A DNA stretch of 64,000 nt from Betaproteobacteria bacterium (GCA_016867975.1 VGIC01000006.1:1-64000), one strand, 5' to 3'. Shown: positions 8,697 to 18,533, counted from the first letter of the stretch. Notes: generated by a model not told the origin, from the sequence alone. Translations and numbers: made by a program.

Positions 8697-9725
8697 TTAA
8701 ACGTCTTTCTCAATCAGCATGGCATCGCCATAGCTAAAAAAGCGATATTCATGATCGACAGCGTGTTGATAGGCATGTTTGATCAGGTTGAAGCCGCCAA
8801 ATGCGGATACCAGCATCAGCAAGGTGCTTTTGGGTAAATGGAAATTGGTGAATAAGCGATCCACCACATTGAAATGATAGCCTGGCGTAATGAAAATACT
8901 GGTTTCGCTGTGGCCAGATTGCAGGGTGCCGTTGCTGGCAGCGCTTTCTAAGGCACGCATGGCGGTCGTTCCCACTGCGGTGACCTTGCCCCCGCGCATT
9001 TTCGTCATGGTGATCATGTCAACCGTAGCCTGTGGGATGTCGTAAAGCTCACTGTGCATCTTATGTTCGTGGATATTATCTACTCGCACCGGTTGAAATG
9101 TACCAGCTCCGACATGTAGCGTGACATAAGCAATGTTGATGCCCTTTTGCATGATTTTTTCCAAAATAACCTCGTCAAAATGCAAACCGGCAGTGGGGGC
9201 GGCGACCGCGCCAGGATGTTTGCTGTAAACAGTCTGGTAGCGCTCTTCATCCCGTGCTGATGCCTCATGTGTAATATAAGGTGGCAAAGGCAATGCGCCG
9301 TGCCGGTCTAGCAATTCGAGTGCGTTGGTTTCGTTGGGTAATTTTAGTTCAAACAGATCATCATGGCGAGCAATCACCTCTACATTGAATGCGTCTGAAA
9401 GTCGGATGATGCTACCTGGCTTGGGGGAGCGGGATGCCCGCACATGGGCATATACCGTGTGGTCATTGAGGATACGCTCCACCAGCACCTCCACCTGTCC
9501 GCCTGATTGCTTTTGCCCGAACAGGCGTGCCTTGATAACGCGCGTATCATTGAATACCAGCAAGTCTCCTGCGTTGAGAAAGTCTGGCAGTTCGCTAAAA
9601 TAGTGGTCAGTGATGCTATTTCCTGATGCGTCTACGTGCAACATCCGGCTGCCGCTACGTACCGATGTGGGATATTGCGCAATCAGGTGTTCAGGCAACA
9701 AAAAATCGAAATCAAGGGTTCGCAT
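8697..9725 (-). CDS. queA: tRNA preQ1(34) S-adenosylmethionine ribosyltransferase-isomerase
   Basis: 342 residues, the usual length. N-terminus [15 protein letters not shown], central [17 protein letters not shown], and C-terminal [18 protein letters not shown] are hallmark QueA segments. QueA transfers and isomerises the ribose of SAM onto preQ1 in position 34 of GUN-anticodon tRNAs, giving epoxyqueuosine. In many Proteobacteria queA sits directly upstream of tgt; here tgt-yajC-secD-secF lies about 4 kb away on the same strand, with the tRNA-Leu gene and its island between secF and queA. Confidence 0.96.
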   Translation of the reverse strand: MRTLDFDFLLPEHLIAQYPTSVRSGSRMLHVDASGNSITDHYFSELPDFLNAGDLLVFNDTRVIKARLFGQKQSGGQVEVLVERILNDHTVYAHVRASRSPKPGSIIRLSDAFNVEVIARHDDLFELKLPNETNALELLDRHGALPLPPYITHEASARDEERYQTVYSKHPGAVAAPTAGLHFDEVILEKIMQKGINIAYVTLHVGAGTFQPVRVDNIHEHKMHSELYDIPQATVDMITMTKMRGGKVTAVGTTAMRALESAASNGTLQSGHSETSIFITPGYHFNVVDRLFTNFHLPKSTLLMLVSAFGGFNLIKHAYQHAVDHEYRFFSYGDAMLIEKDV

Positions 9726-9747
9726 TAATCAAAGACTTTGCTATAAT
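9719..9747 (+). promoter_or_regulatory. Candidate promoter for tRNA-Leu
   Basis: TATAAT at 9742-9747 with TTCGCA at 9719-9724 and a 17-base spacer. The -10 is perfect and the -35 weak. It would start transcription near 9754, about 34 bases before the tRNA. Confidence 0.55.
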
Positions 9748-9787
9748 GGCGGGATCGCAATTATACAGCAATGTGTAATGCCAACAG

Positions 9788-9872
9788 GCCCAGGTGGCGG
9801 AATTGGTAGACGCACGGGACTCAAAATCCCGCGCCGCGAGGCGTGCCGGTTCGATTCCGGCCCTGGGCACCA
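9788..9872 (+). tRNA. tRNA-Leu (anticodon CAA)
   Basis: 85 nt. The acceptor arm GCCCAGG (9788-9794) pairs with CCTGGGC (9862-9868), followed by discriminator A and an encoded CCA (9870-9872). The anticodon stem CGGGA/TCCCG encloses loop CTCAAAA with anticodon CAA at 9822-9824. A class II variable arm and the T-loop TTCGATT are present. It reads UUG leucine codons. Its 3' 53 bases (9820-9872) are repeated perfectly at 13582-13634, so the gene is the intact end of an integration site. Confidence 0.97.
9820..9872 (+). repeat. Attachment-site repeat, tRNA-proximal copy
   Basis: 53 bp identical to 13582-13634. It spans the anticodon loop to the 3' CCA of tRNA-Leu and so also forms part of the functional gene. 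Confidence 0.9.
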
Positions 9873-9881
9873 AAATAAAAC

Positions 9882-9911
9882 AAGCACTTAACCTAAATTG
9901 GTGCTTTTTTT
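9882..9911 (+). terminator. Terminator of tRNA-Leu
   Basis: AAGCAC (9882-9887) pairs with GTGCTT (9901-9906) and is followed by a T-run to 9911. A near copy lies after the distal repeat at 13642-13672. Confidence 0.6.
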
Positions 9912-10174
9912 ACGTCTATTGGTATGGGTATTTTAAGTCAGGCACTTCACTCAACACTAATTTTCGTGAATTCCGACATTTTTCAAAGTAAGTGTCAAAA
10001 GAATGGACACATGAGAGTAAGGTCTATTTCAGCAAGAATAAAATAGGGAGCTTGGGCTCCTTTTAAATTGTCTTAAGCTCAGCCATACATTCCTAAAGTT
10101 CCAATTCCGAACATTCGAAAATCAAAGCTGGCCGGCTGAAAGATCCCCTTAGACGACTGTCCGCATCAACATCT
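9912..10174. other. Island left end, non-coding
   Basis: About 260 bases between the tRNA terminator and the DJ-1/PfpI gene. It contains a short hairpin with a T-run (GGAGC at 10047 with GCTCC, then TTTT) and no convincing coding frame. The first part (to about 9950) resembles the sequence that follows the distal repeat at 13673-13700, including the shared CACTTCACTCA. Confidence 0.6.
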
Positions 10175-11053
10175 TTAGCTTAAGCGTTTTTTTGCACGTT
10201 TTGCGGTTTGCTTTGCCGTTTCCACCATGCCAGAAAACATATCGTTCAAAAACTGAGCCACTTCTTTTGGGGCTTTTTCTGGCGTGCCTGCATCAAATGG
10301 CGGTTCTGGGTTATATTCTAGGTAAAGTTGCACCGCCTTTGCGTAATTTTCGTTACGTAATAGCGATGCAATTTTCAACCCAAAATCAATGCCTGCGGTT
10401 ACGCCACCACCAGTAATTCTATTTCTATCCACCACAATTCTTTCCTTGGTTGGAATAGCACCAAGCTCAGATAGCACATCTAATGTTGACCAATGTGAGG
10501 TGGCTTTATAACCATTCAATAAACCTGCGGCCCCCAAAATGAGCGAGCCTGTGCAAACGCTAGTGATATATCGCGCGGTTTTGCTTTGCTCCGCTAAAAA
10601 CATCAAAACTTCCGGGTCTTCCATTATTGTAAAAGTGCCTGGTACGCCGCCTGGCACAAACAGCACATCGAGATTTTTAGGACAATCTTTAAACGTGGTG
10701 GTAGGCTTTATTGGGATAAGGACTGGATGCTCAGGTTTTTCGTTGCCAACAGGATTAATATCTTTCCAAACCAAGTGAATATCGCGATTCATTAAAGACT
10801 CAAATACTGCCAATGGCCCCACTAAATCTTGCAAAAACATGCCAGGATATACCAGCATGCCGATAGTTAGCTTTGCGCCCCCAGTGAGTTCTGCATATTG
10901 CTGCATTGCATCCATGTGCTGCTGGTCAGCCGAATCTTTTGTAACAACTGGCGCTTGTTTTTTCGACTCAGTAGCACCAACCGCTGCAATCTTAGCTAAT
11001 GCGATAGCAGCACCGGCGCTTGAGGTGAGTTTGATAAACTTTCGGCGGTCCAT
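10175..11053 (-). CDS. Tat-exported DJ-1/PfpI family protein, isonitrile hydratase-like
   Basis: 292 residues. The N-terminus MDRRKFIKLTSSAGAAIALA is a twin-arginine signal, so the folded protein should reach the periplasm. The DJ-1/PfpI (class I glutamine amidotransferase-like) domain spans about 62-235: nucleophile Cys167 with Thr168 in SVCTGSLILGAAGLL, followed by GYKATSHW, and Asp76 in FLQDLVGP. The Cys-Thr pair plus the N-terminal Asp are the residues I recall as essential in Pseudomonas isonitrile (isocyanide) hydratase, which converts R-NC to an N-formamide. The C-terminal 50 residues are Lys/Ala-rich. The start lies one base after the receptor stop, so the two form an operon. Known isonitrile hydratases are cytoplasmic, so the Tat signal is unusual. 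Other DJ-1 subfamilies remain possible. Confidence 0.8.
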   Translation of the reverse strand: MDRRKFIKLTSSAGAAIALAKIAAVGATESKKQAPVVTKDSADQQHMDAMQQYAELTGGAKLTIGMLVYPGMFLQDLVGPLAVFESLMNRDIHLVWKDINPVGNEKPEHPVLIPIKPTTTFKDCPKNLDVLFVPGGVPGTFTIMEDPEVLMFLAEQSKTARYITSVCTGSLILGAAGLLNGYKATSHWSTLDVLSELGAIPTKERIVVDRNRITGGGVTAGIDFGLKIASLLRNENYAKAVQLYLEYNPEPPFDAGTPEKAPKEVAQFLNDMFSGMVETAKQTAKRAKKRLS

Positions 11054-11054
11054 T

Positions 11055-13277
11055 TTAATATTTCATTGAGAATGATAGATAGGCTTGTGTGCCGTTGTCT
11101 GGCGCAATGCGACCACCTAGATAATTATAGAACTGGTAGTAATCTTCATTGGTCAGGTTTTTTACCGTCAAGCCAACATTGTAGCGAGCTGTTTGATAAT
11201 TAATTGCAGCATCAATCGTGTGGTAGCTATCAGCTTTAAAGGTATTGGCATTGTCTACATAGGCTTCTGATTGCCAATACGCACCTAAGCCTGCACTCAG
11301 GCCTGATACACCCAATGATGCAAAATTGTAATTTGCCCATAGCCGGGCACTATTTTTCGGCACGCCTTGCAACTGGTTGCCGCTGACGATTGTAGTGCTG
11401 GCATTCTTGGTAAATTCTGCATCGGTGTAGGCATAGTTGCCAAGGAATTTAAGCGAGGGCGTAGCTTGCCATGTCAGGTCGGTTTCAAAACCCCTGGAGC
11501 GCTGTTCACCATTGGTGAGTGACCGTGAAAGGCTGGCCGGGTCGGCGATCACCACGTTGCTTCTGTCAATATGGTAAACCGCCACTTGACCAGTCAAACT
11601 GCCTGTATCTACTTTAATGCCTGCCTCGCGCTGACGGGTCTCTTCGGGTTTTGGGGTGTCGCTGAATAATGCAAACGGCTGTCCTCTTAAGCCCTCGCTA
11701 TAGTTGGCAAACACGGAAAGCTTGTCCGTCACATCTATCACGGCTCCTAGTCTAGGCAGCAATTTGTTCTTTTCCGTATTCGCATTTGCCTGCTGATAAA
11801 CCGAAGTGAAGTTGCCCCATGCAACATTTGTCAGTGTGGCAGCTAAGTCCAATTCCTGACCTGAGAAATCAATCTCCACGTGAGCCTGGCGCAAGCTGGC
11901 TAACAGGTGCATCCTGTCGGCGATGGTGCTTTGCCATTGGGCGTAGGCACCATAGGTGGTGTTGGTGACAAAATTATTGTTAACACCAGCGCCCGGTTTG
12001 CTATACGGTGTAAAAGTTGGGTTGGTTAAATCCACCGGCGTTGAGCATGGAAAGCCAGACAATGCCGCTGTAGCACAATCATTGAGGGCGAGCACTTTGA
12101 GGGTATCAGCATCAAATGCCGCGTCAAGATCCATAAAGCCTTTGTCTTTGAATTGACTGTAATCCGCACCTAGTAACACAGTATTCTTTGTTACCCCTAA
12201 ATCAAATTTGGCAGTAGCATTTGCCAATACCGTTTTTTCGGATTGCTCCTGATACAACTGCGTGTTGTATATTCCCCAGCTTGCAGGGCTGACATCGGTT
12301 CTATCCGGTGTGTTGTCGCCAAAAACCTGGGCTTTTTGGTCAAATTTCGATTCAGCATACCTGCCTTTTACATTAAATGACCAAATATCATTGAGCTTAT
12401 GGTCCAGCGTTGCCCAAATGCCATCAAACTCGGTGGTGCTATCAGGCAAATCATTATCGCCAATAAACAAATCCGATTTGAGTTTAAAGTTGCCGGCCAC
12501 TGTTCCTGTCGCTGGCAATCCCTGGTAATCCTGTTGTTCCCAGCGAGAAACCTTGGCTTGCAAGGTCAAAGTGGTTGTCTCGTTATTGGTAAAAGTGATG
12601 GCCGGGTTAATGTTGTAGCGTTTTTGCTCAACCACATCCGTATTGCTATCGGCGCTTGTATATTCGCCAGTAATCCGAAATAACACATTCTCGCTGAGAG
12701 GCTGGTTAACATCGAAGAATGGTTGTACAAAACTGTCTGTACCAACCTTGATGCCAAATTCGCCAAAAGACTGACGCTGCGGCAACTTGGATACGATATT
12801 CACCACCCCGCCGACCGGGGAGCCTGAGCCACCGCTATACAAAATGGCGTTTGATCCCTTTAAGACATCCAGACTCTTAACATTCACCAAACTCTCTCTA
12901 TCACCCGAGTTGTAGTATTGGGTGAAGCCATCCAGCAACTGCTCGGCTCTGAAGCCTCTAATTTTAGTGGCCTCGAATGAGGGGGTAGAAAATTGATTGT
13001 TGACAACAACGCCGCTTACATTGCTTAACGCTTCGCCAACAGTGATATTTTGTTGATCGTCCAAGACCGCACGCGGGATGATAATGATGGATTGAGGAGT
13101 CTCCTTTATCGGAGTATCTGTTCTAGTGGCAGAACTACTGTTTTTTACAGCATAGCTCGTATCGTCTTTAGGTGCAGTAACACTGATTACATCTAAATTG
13201 ATTATTTCATTATGCTCTGCATGCGCTAGTGAAGGTAAAGTTGCTAAAACTGCGACTAATATTTTTTTGGATCCCAT
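11055..13277 (-). CDS. TonB-dependent siderophore-type receptor
   Basis: 740 residues. Signal peptide at about 1-20 (ending SLAHA). The plug domain at about 45-190 has IKETPQSIIIIPRAVLDD, TKIRGFRAEQLLDG and VLKGSNAILYSGGSG, all typical of the FhuA/FhuE/FoxA siderophore subgroup; a 22-strand barrel follows, ending ...AYLSFSMKY with the aromatic C-terminal residue needed for outer-membrane assembly. It would import a metallophore using TonB energy, but the ligand cannot be told from sequence. It is the first gene of a two-gene operon with the exported DJ-1/PfpI gene and both lie on the tRNA-Leu island. No Fur-box consensus was seen upstream; a 16-bp palindrome is present at 13325-13340. Confidence 0.93.
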   Translation of the reverse strand: MGSKKILVAVLATLPSLAHAEHNEIINLDVISVTAPKDDTSYAVKNSSSATRTDTPIKETPQSIIIIPRAVLDDQQNITVGEALSNVSGVVVNNQFSTPSFEATKIRGFRAEQLLDGFTQYYNSGDRESLVNVKSLDVLKGSNAILYSGGSGSPVGGVVNIVSKLPQRQSFGEFGIKVGTDSFVQPFFDVNQPLSENVLFRITGEYTSADSNTDVVEQKRYNINPAITFTNNETTTLTLQAKVSRWEQQDYQGLPATGTVAGNFKLKSDLFIGDNDLPDSTTEFDGIWATLDHKLNDIWSFNVKGRYAESKFDQKAQVFGDNTPDRTDVSPASWGIYNTQLYQEQSEKTVLANATAKFDLGVTKNTVLLGADYSQFKDKGFMDLDAAFDADTLKVLALNDCATAALSGFPCSTPVDLTNPTFTPYSKPGAGVNNNFVTNTTYGAYAQWQSTIADRMHLLASLRQAHVEIDFSGQELDLAATLTNVAWGNFTSVYQQANANTEKNKLLPRLGAVIDVTDKLSVFANYSEGLRGQPFALFSDTPKPEETRQREAGIKVDTGSLTGQVAVYHIDRSNVVIADPASLSRSLTNGEQRSRGFETDLTWQATPSLKFLGNYAYTDAEFTKNASTTIVSGNQLQGVPKNSARLWANYNFASLGVSGLSAGLGAYWQSEAYVDNANTFKADSYHTIDAAINYQTARYNVGLTVKNLTNEDYYQFYNYLGGRIAPDNGTQAYLSFSMKY

Positions 13278-13324
13278 TCTTATACTCTCGTTACTTCAGT
13301 TAAATAAGCCTTCTTTAAAATAAC

Positions 13325-13340
13325 TTGTAACAATATACAA
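13325..13340. promoter_or_regulatory. Palindrome upstream of the receptor gene (possible operator)
   Basis: TTGTA, six bases, TACAA, located 48-63 bases before the receptor ATG. It does not match the Fur consensus as I know it. Short AT-rich palindromes arise by chance, so this is weak. Confidence 0.25.
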
Positions 13341-13581
13341 TTTATAAGAAAGTTGGAATGTGGCAAATTGTCGCACCTATCGTTCATCATGAGTGTCACT
13401 AATGGCCCATAACGGAAGTTGCCTCGCCAAACCTGTACGGCTACTTTATTTAAAATAAGAGATTTGTGATTGTTTTAAAGCCTAAAAACTTTGGACAGTT
13501 CTCTCATAACCCCTCTCAACACCGGGAAAATAGGGGGTTTAACCAATTGAAAGATTACGGTGAAATTAACGCTTTTGGACT

Positions 13582-13634
13582 CTCAAAATCCCGCGCCGCG
13601 AGGCGTGCCGGTTCGATTCCGGCCCTGGGCACCA
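13582..13634 (+). repeat. Attachment-site repeat, distal copy (tRNA-Leu 3' fragment)
   Basis: 53 bp identical to 9820-9872. It starts in the anticodon loop and lacks the tRNA 5' half, so it cannot give a functional tRNA. It marks the secF-side end of the island. Confidence 0.9.
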
Positions 13635-13641
13635 ATAAAAC

Positions 13642-13672
13642 AAGCACTTAACGTCAAGTTGGTGCTTTTTTT
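13642..13672 (+). terminator. Terminator copy after the distal tRNA fragment
   Basis: AAGCAC (13642-13647), GTGCTT (13662-13667), then T-run to 13672. Near copy of the terminator at 9882-9911, with changes in the loop. Probably the ancestral tRNA-Leu terminator. Confidence 0.55.
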
Positions 13673-13741
13673 ATGTCTACACACTTCACTCAGCACTTTT
13701 GTAACGTAAATCGTCGCATAACGAGACGCTTGAAAATAAAA

Positions 13742-13764
13742 AAGCCCACGGTTTAGGTGGGCTT
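13742..13764 (-). terminator. Rho-independent terminator, minus direction
   Basis: AAGCCCAC (13742-13749) pairs with GTGGGCTT (13757-13764); read on the minus strand it is followed by TTTTTTATTTT. It lies beyond a first terminator downstream of secF. Confidence 0.6.
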
Positions 13765-13889
13765 TGGATTTATGCTAGAAAGTCGTTTTAAACGACTTCT
13801 GGCGGTTGTCCATTACCCGAGCTAGAAATTAAACTAGCTTGCGTGAAGGCATTACCAGAAACAACTTTTATACCTGATGTGAAGAAAAA

Positions 13890-13910
13890 AAGACCTACTA
13901 AGCAGGTCTT
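13890..13910 (-). terminator. Terminator of the tgt-yajC-secD-secF operon
   Basis: AAGACCT (13890-13896) and AGGTCTT (13904-13910) form a 7-bp stem with T-runs on both strands. It lies 37 bases after the secF stop. Confidence 0.75.
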
Positions 13911-13946
13911 TTTATTGTGTCGCACAGTTTAGTGCGTGGCGACAGG

Positions 13947-14900
13947 TTAGGCGAATTCAGATGGATCAGGCTCTTTGAGATTGCCGTCTTTCTTCTCGAT
14001 ATCACTAATCAGATTGGCGCGATTGACGCCGAGATACATGGCGATCGGGCAGGCTACTAGCACAGAGGAGTAGATGCCGAACAGGATGCCGATGGTGAGC
14101 GCCAAGGCAAAATTGTGCAACACCTCGCCCCCGAACATGAGCATGGACAATACCATCAGTTGTGTCGAGAAGTGCGTGATGACAGTGCGTGACATGGTGC
14201 GAGTGATGGCGTTGTCGATCACCTGCACTACATTCGCTTTGCGCATTTTTCTGAAATTTTCTCGAACGCGGTCAAATACAACGACAGATTCGTTGACGGA
14301 ATAGCCCAGAACTGCCAGCACGGCGGCCAGTACGGTCAGGTTGAATTCCCACTGGAAGAAGGCGAAGAAGCCGAGGATGATCACCACATCATGAAGATTG
14401 GCGATGACAGCAGCCACTGCAAAGCGCCATTCAAAACGCATGGCCAGATATAGCACGATACCTGCGACAACGAGCATCAGCGCCAGTGCGCCGTTCTCAT
14501 ACAGCTCTTCACCCACTTGAGGCCCAACGAACTCCACGCGGCTCATGGAGACCGTGTTGTCGGCAGCCTTGAGGCTGGTCAGCATTTGTTCGGAGAGTTG
14601 GGAGCTGGTCACGCCGGTGCGCACGGGCAGACGAATGAGGACATCGCGGCTACTACCGAAGTTTTGTACCGTTGCATCTTTCAGGCCGATGCTATCAACG
14701 GTATGACGGATCTGGTTGAGGTCGGCTGGATGCGGGTAACTGATTTCCATCATGGTGCCGCCAGTGAAGTCCACACCGAAATTCAGCCCGCGCGTGGACA
14801 GGAAGAACACCGCCAGAATGAACGTGAACAAGGAGATGGCTGTCGTGAGACGGCCATAGCTCATGAAGGGGATGTCATTTTTTACTTTAAATAATTCCAT
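13947..14900 (-). CDS. secF: Protein translocase subunit SecF
   Basis: 317 residues, usual length. N-terminal transmembrane segment at about 17-35, a periplasmic loop with GVDFTGGTMMEI, then five transmembrane segments in the C-terminal half with the block GYSVNESVVVFDRVREN typical of SecF/SecD. SecDF uses proton flow to pull preproteins across the inner membrane after SecYEG. It lies 54 bases after secD and is followed by a strong terminator, so it is the last gene of the operon. Confidence 0.97.
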   Translation of the reverse strand: MELFKVKNDIPFMSYGRLTTAISLFTFILAVFFLSTRGLNFGVDFTGGTMMEISYPHPADLNQIRHTVDSIGLKDATVQNFGSSRDVLIRLPVRTGVTSSQLSEQMLTSLKAADNTVSMSRVEFVGPQVGEELYENGALALMLVVAGIVLYLAMRFEWRFAVAAVIANLHDVVIILGFFAFFQWEFNLTVLAAVLAVLGYSVNESVVVFDRVRENFRKMRKANVVQVIDNAITRTMSRTVITHFSTQLMVLSMLMFGGEVLHNFALALTIGILFGIYSSVLVACPIAMYLGVNRANLISDIEKKDGNLKEPDPSEFA

Positions 14901-14954
14901 AATAATCGACTCATTAAAATTCGTTTGGTCTCGATGGTGATGTCTGCTGATTGC

Positions 14955-16784
14955 TTAGCCAATGGCGACATGGATGGTTTTGCGGCGATAGCCATAGATT
15001 GCATTCACCACAGCTCTTGAAACCACAACAGCGCTGAACATCGAGGTCAAAATACCCAGTACGTGTACGACTGCGAAGCCTTTGATCGGACCTGAGCCAA
15101 ACATGAAAAGTGCCAGACCTGCGATCAAGGTAGTGATATTGGAGTCTAGGATTGTATCCCAAGCACGGTCGTAGCCGGCATGAATGGCTGCCTGAGGCGT
15201 GTTGCCGTTGCGTAGCTCTTCCCGAATGCGTTCGTTGATCAATACATTGGCGTCAATGGCCATACCCAGTGTTAACGCCACCGCTGCAAGTCCTGGCAGT
15301 GTCAGCGTTGCCTGTAGCATCGACAATATTGCTACAAGTAATAGCAAGTTGATGCTCAGTGCCAGCACGGAGATGCCGCCGAACAAGGTGTAGTAAATGA
15401 TCATGAATATCGCAATCGCTGCGAAGCCCCATAGTGTGGAGTGCATGCCTCGTTTGATGTTTTCTTCACCCATGCTTGGTCCGACCGTGCGTTCTTCGAT
15501 AATGTCCATGGGGGCAGCAAGTGCGCCAGCACGTAACAGCAATGAAATGTCGGTGGCTTCTTGCGTATTGGCCATGCCGGAAATCTGTACTCGGCCACCG
15601 CCGATCTCTTCGTTGATAACAGGGGCGGTTACCACCTCGGTATTGCCTTTTTCAATCAGTAGGATCGCCATGCGTTTGCCTACGTTCTCACGTGTGGCTT
15701 GCTGGAATATGCGTGCGCCACGCCCGTCTAAGGTCACGTTGACCACAGATTGGCCGGTCTGACTGTTTACACCTGGGCCTGCGTCGGTGATGTAATCGCC
15801 AGTCAGCACCACGTTCTTTTTGACCAAAATGGTGCGGCCTTCTCGGTCTTTGAACGCTTCATCTCCTAGAGGCGCTTGTCCCTGAGTAGCCTTTTCCAAA
15901 GTGGCGGCATCAGATTTCTCTTCGTCCACCATGCGAATCTCTAACGTTGCGGTGCGTCCAAGAATCTCCTTGGCTTTTGCGGTGTCTTGAACGCCTGGAA
16001 GTTGCACCACGACGCGGTCTGCACCTTGTTGTTGGATGATGGGCTCAGCAACGCCCAACTCGTTAATGCGGTTATGTAAGGTTTGAATGTTCTGTTTTAA
16101 GGCAAAATCCTGGATGCGTTTTTGCTCAAGCAAGCTGAGTGAGGTCACTAGCAATCGATTCTCACCGTCAAATTTTTCTGTCAGCGTCAAATCTGGATAC
16201 TCTTTGCTGATGATTTTTCTTGCTTTCTCAAGTTCAGTGCTGCTGGTGAAGCGAATTTGCACCGTCTGACCTTCGCGAGTCACGCCCCCATATGAAATGC
16301 GCTCTTTTCTTAAAGCCGTTCTGAAGTCGCCAACAAAGCGTTCAGAGGCCTTGTCTAGCGCGGCTTTCATATCAACTTGCAGTAAAAAGTGAACTCCACC
16401 ACGCAGGTCCAGGCCCAAGTACATCGGTTTGGCACCTAAGTTGCGTAACCAGTCAGGTGAGCGCGAGAGCAGGTTGAGTGCTACGGTGTAGTCTTTGCCC
16501 AAGTGTCCTTGTAATACATCTTTGGCCTTGATCTGGGTGTCCGTGTTGTTGAAGCGTGCCTTGATGCCACGGCTGTCCTGATAAATGCCATCGAATGGGA
16601 TGTTTTCTTGCTTAAAGATGCCTTCGACTTGCGCTAAAAGTTCAGGGTCGAGCTTTGCAGAGTTTTTCGCTGGGGTGATCTGTACAGCAGGAGATTCACC
16701 AAAGAAGTTGGGAACGGTATACACCAATCCCAAAAAAATCATGAGAACAACAACAATGTTTTTCCATAAAGGATAGCGGTTCAT
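14955..16784 (-). CDS. secD: Protein translocase subunit SecD
   Basis: 609 residues. First transmembrane segment at about 9-28 (IVVVLMIFLGLVYTVPNFF), the DLRGGVHFLLQVD motif at about 125, a large periplasmic P1 domain, and a C-terminal bundle of five segments containing LTLGMAIDANVLINERIRE. Partner of SecF in proton-driven protein translocation. Length matches E. coli SecD (615 aa). It sits between yajC and secF. Confidence 0.97.
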   Translation of the reverse strand: MNRYPLWKNIVVVLMIFLGLVYTVPNFFGESPAVQITPAKNSAKLDPELLAQVEGIFKQENIPFDGIYQDSRGIKARFNNTDTQIKAKDVLQGHLGKDYTVALNLLSRSPDWLRNLGAKPMYLGLDLRGGVHFLLQVDMKAALDKASERFVGDFRTALRKERISYGGVTREGQTVQIRFTSSTELEKARKIISKEYPDLTLTEKFDGENRLLVTSLSLLEQKRIQDFALKQNIQTLHNRINELGVAEPIIQQQGADRVVVQLPGVQDTAKAKEILGRTATLEIRMVDEEKSDAATLEKATQGQAPLGDEAFKDREGRTILVKKNVVLTGDYITDAGPGVNSQTGQSVVNVTLDGRGARIFQQATRENVGKRMAILLIEKGNTEVVTAPVINEEIGGGRVQISGMANTQEATDISLLLRAGALAAPMDIIEERTVGPSMGEENIKRGMHSTLWGFAAIAIFMIIYYTLFGGISVLALSINLLLLVAILSMLQATLTLPGLAAVALTLGMAIDANVLINERIREELRNGNTPQAAIHAGYDRAWDTILDSNITTLIAGLALFMFGSGPIKGFAVVHVLGILTSMFSAVVVSRAVVNAIYGYRRKTIHVAIG

Positions 16785-16847
16785 AGTCAGACTCTAATCA
16801 ATTTAATTGCGAGTGGACGAGTGAGGCATTGGCCAAGGTTCGATCCG

Positions 16848-17180
16848 TTAGATGCTTTTGATGGTGCCTTTTGGCAGTACACTTTGTACCGCATGTTTTT
16901 GTACGTGAATCTCGGTATTCGCCGCGATCTCAACGGTGACGAAAGTTTCGGTGACTCGCGTGATTTTGCCGACGATGCCGCCGTTGGTCACAATTTCGTC
17001 GCCATTTTGCAGTGCTTCAATCATGCCGCGGTGTTCTTTTGCTTGTTTCATCTGCGGGCGAATAATCATAAAAAAGAACAATACGAAAATGATGATCAGC
17101 GGTAAAAAACTGACCAGATCATTGGTTGGTGCGGTTGCAGCGTAAGCGTTTGAAATGAACACGATAAAACTCTCTGTCAA
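16848..17180 (-). CDS. yajC: Sec translocon accessory subunit YajC
   Basis: 110 residues with one transmembrane segment at about 23-42 (FLPLIIIFVLFFFMIIRPQ), followed by the conserved motif NGDEIVTNGGIVGKI. YajC binds SecDF in the inner membrane. The gene lies 63 bases upstream of secD in the standard tgt-yajC-secD-secF order. Confidence 0.95.
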   Translation of the reverse strand: MTESFIVFISNAYAATAPTNDLVSFLPLIIIFVLFFFMIIRPQMKQAKEHRGMIEALQNGDEIVTNGGIVGKITRVTETFVTVEIAANTEIHVQKHAVQSVLPKGTIKSI

Positions 17181-17267
17181 TTGAATAAAATAATAAAAAT
17201 CAAGCGCGAAATTCTAACACAGACTGGATTGATGGTGAGAAATCGCGCTGTTATTGCCGATAAAGCC

Positions 17268-18401
<1,134 letters not shown>

Positions 18402-18533
18402 CTAACATAAGTGCCTGCATCAGCGCACAGCGTCAATATGCTTTTTGTGTGTGGGATTTCAGATGGCTATCTGTCTGAATATTGCCATGCATGTTGCGTA
18501 CTTGTTTGTGCTGGATGAATTCAGATGTAATAT

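Larger units (their letters stand above)
9820..13634. mobile_element. Genomic-island remnant at tRNA-Leu (3.76 kb, no integrase)
   Basis: A perfect 53-bp direct repeat (9820-9872 and 13582-13634) begins in the anticodon loop of tRNA-Leu and runs to the encoded CCA. This is the signature left by tyrosine-recombinase integration into a tRNA gene. The repeat unit spacing is 3762 bp. The interval holds only a TonB-dependent receptor and a Tat-exported DJ-1/PfpI protein, both on the minus strand. No integrase, excisionase or transfer gene is visible in either strand, so the element must now be immobile or was moved by an integrase in trans. The element splits the secF side from queA. Confidence 0.8.

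Noticed and set aside
13466-13651. Open frame across the distal tRNA-Leu fragment
   Set aside because: It reads through tRNA sequence and is an artefact of the att repeat.
14517-14894. 125-codon plus-strand frame inside secF
   Set aside because: Antisense shadow of the conserved secF gene.
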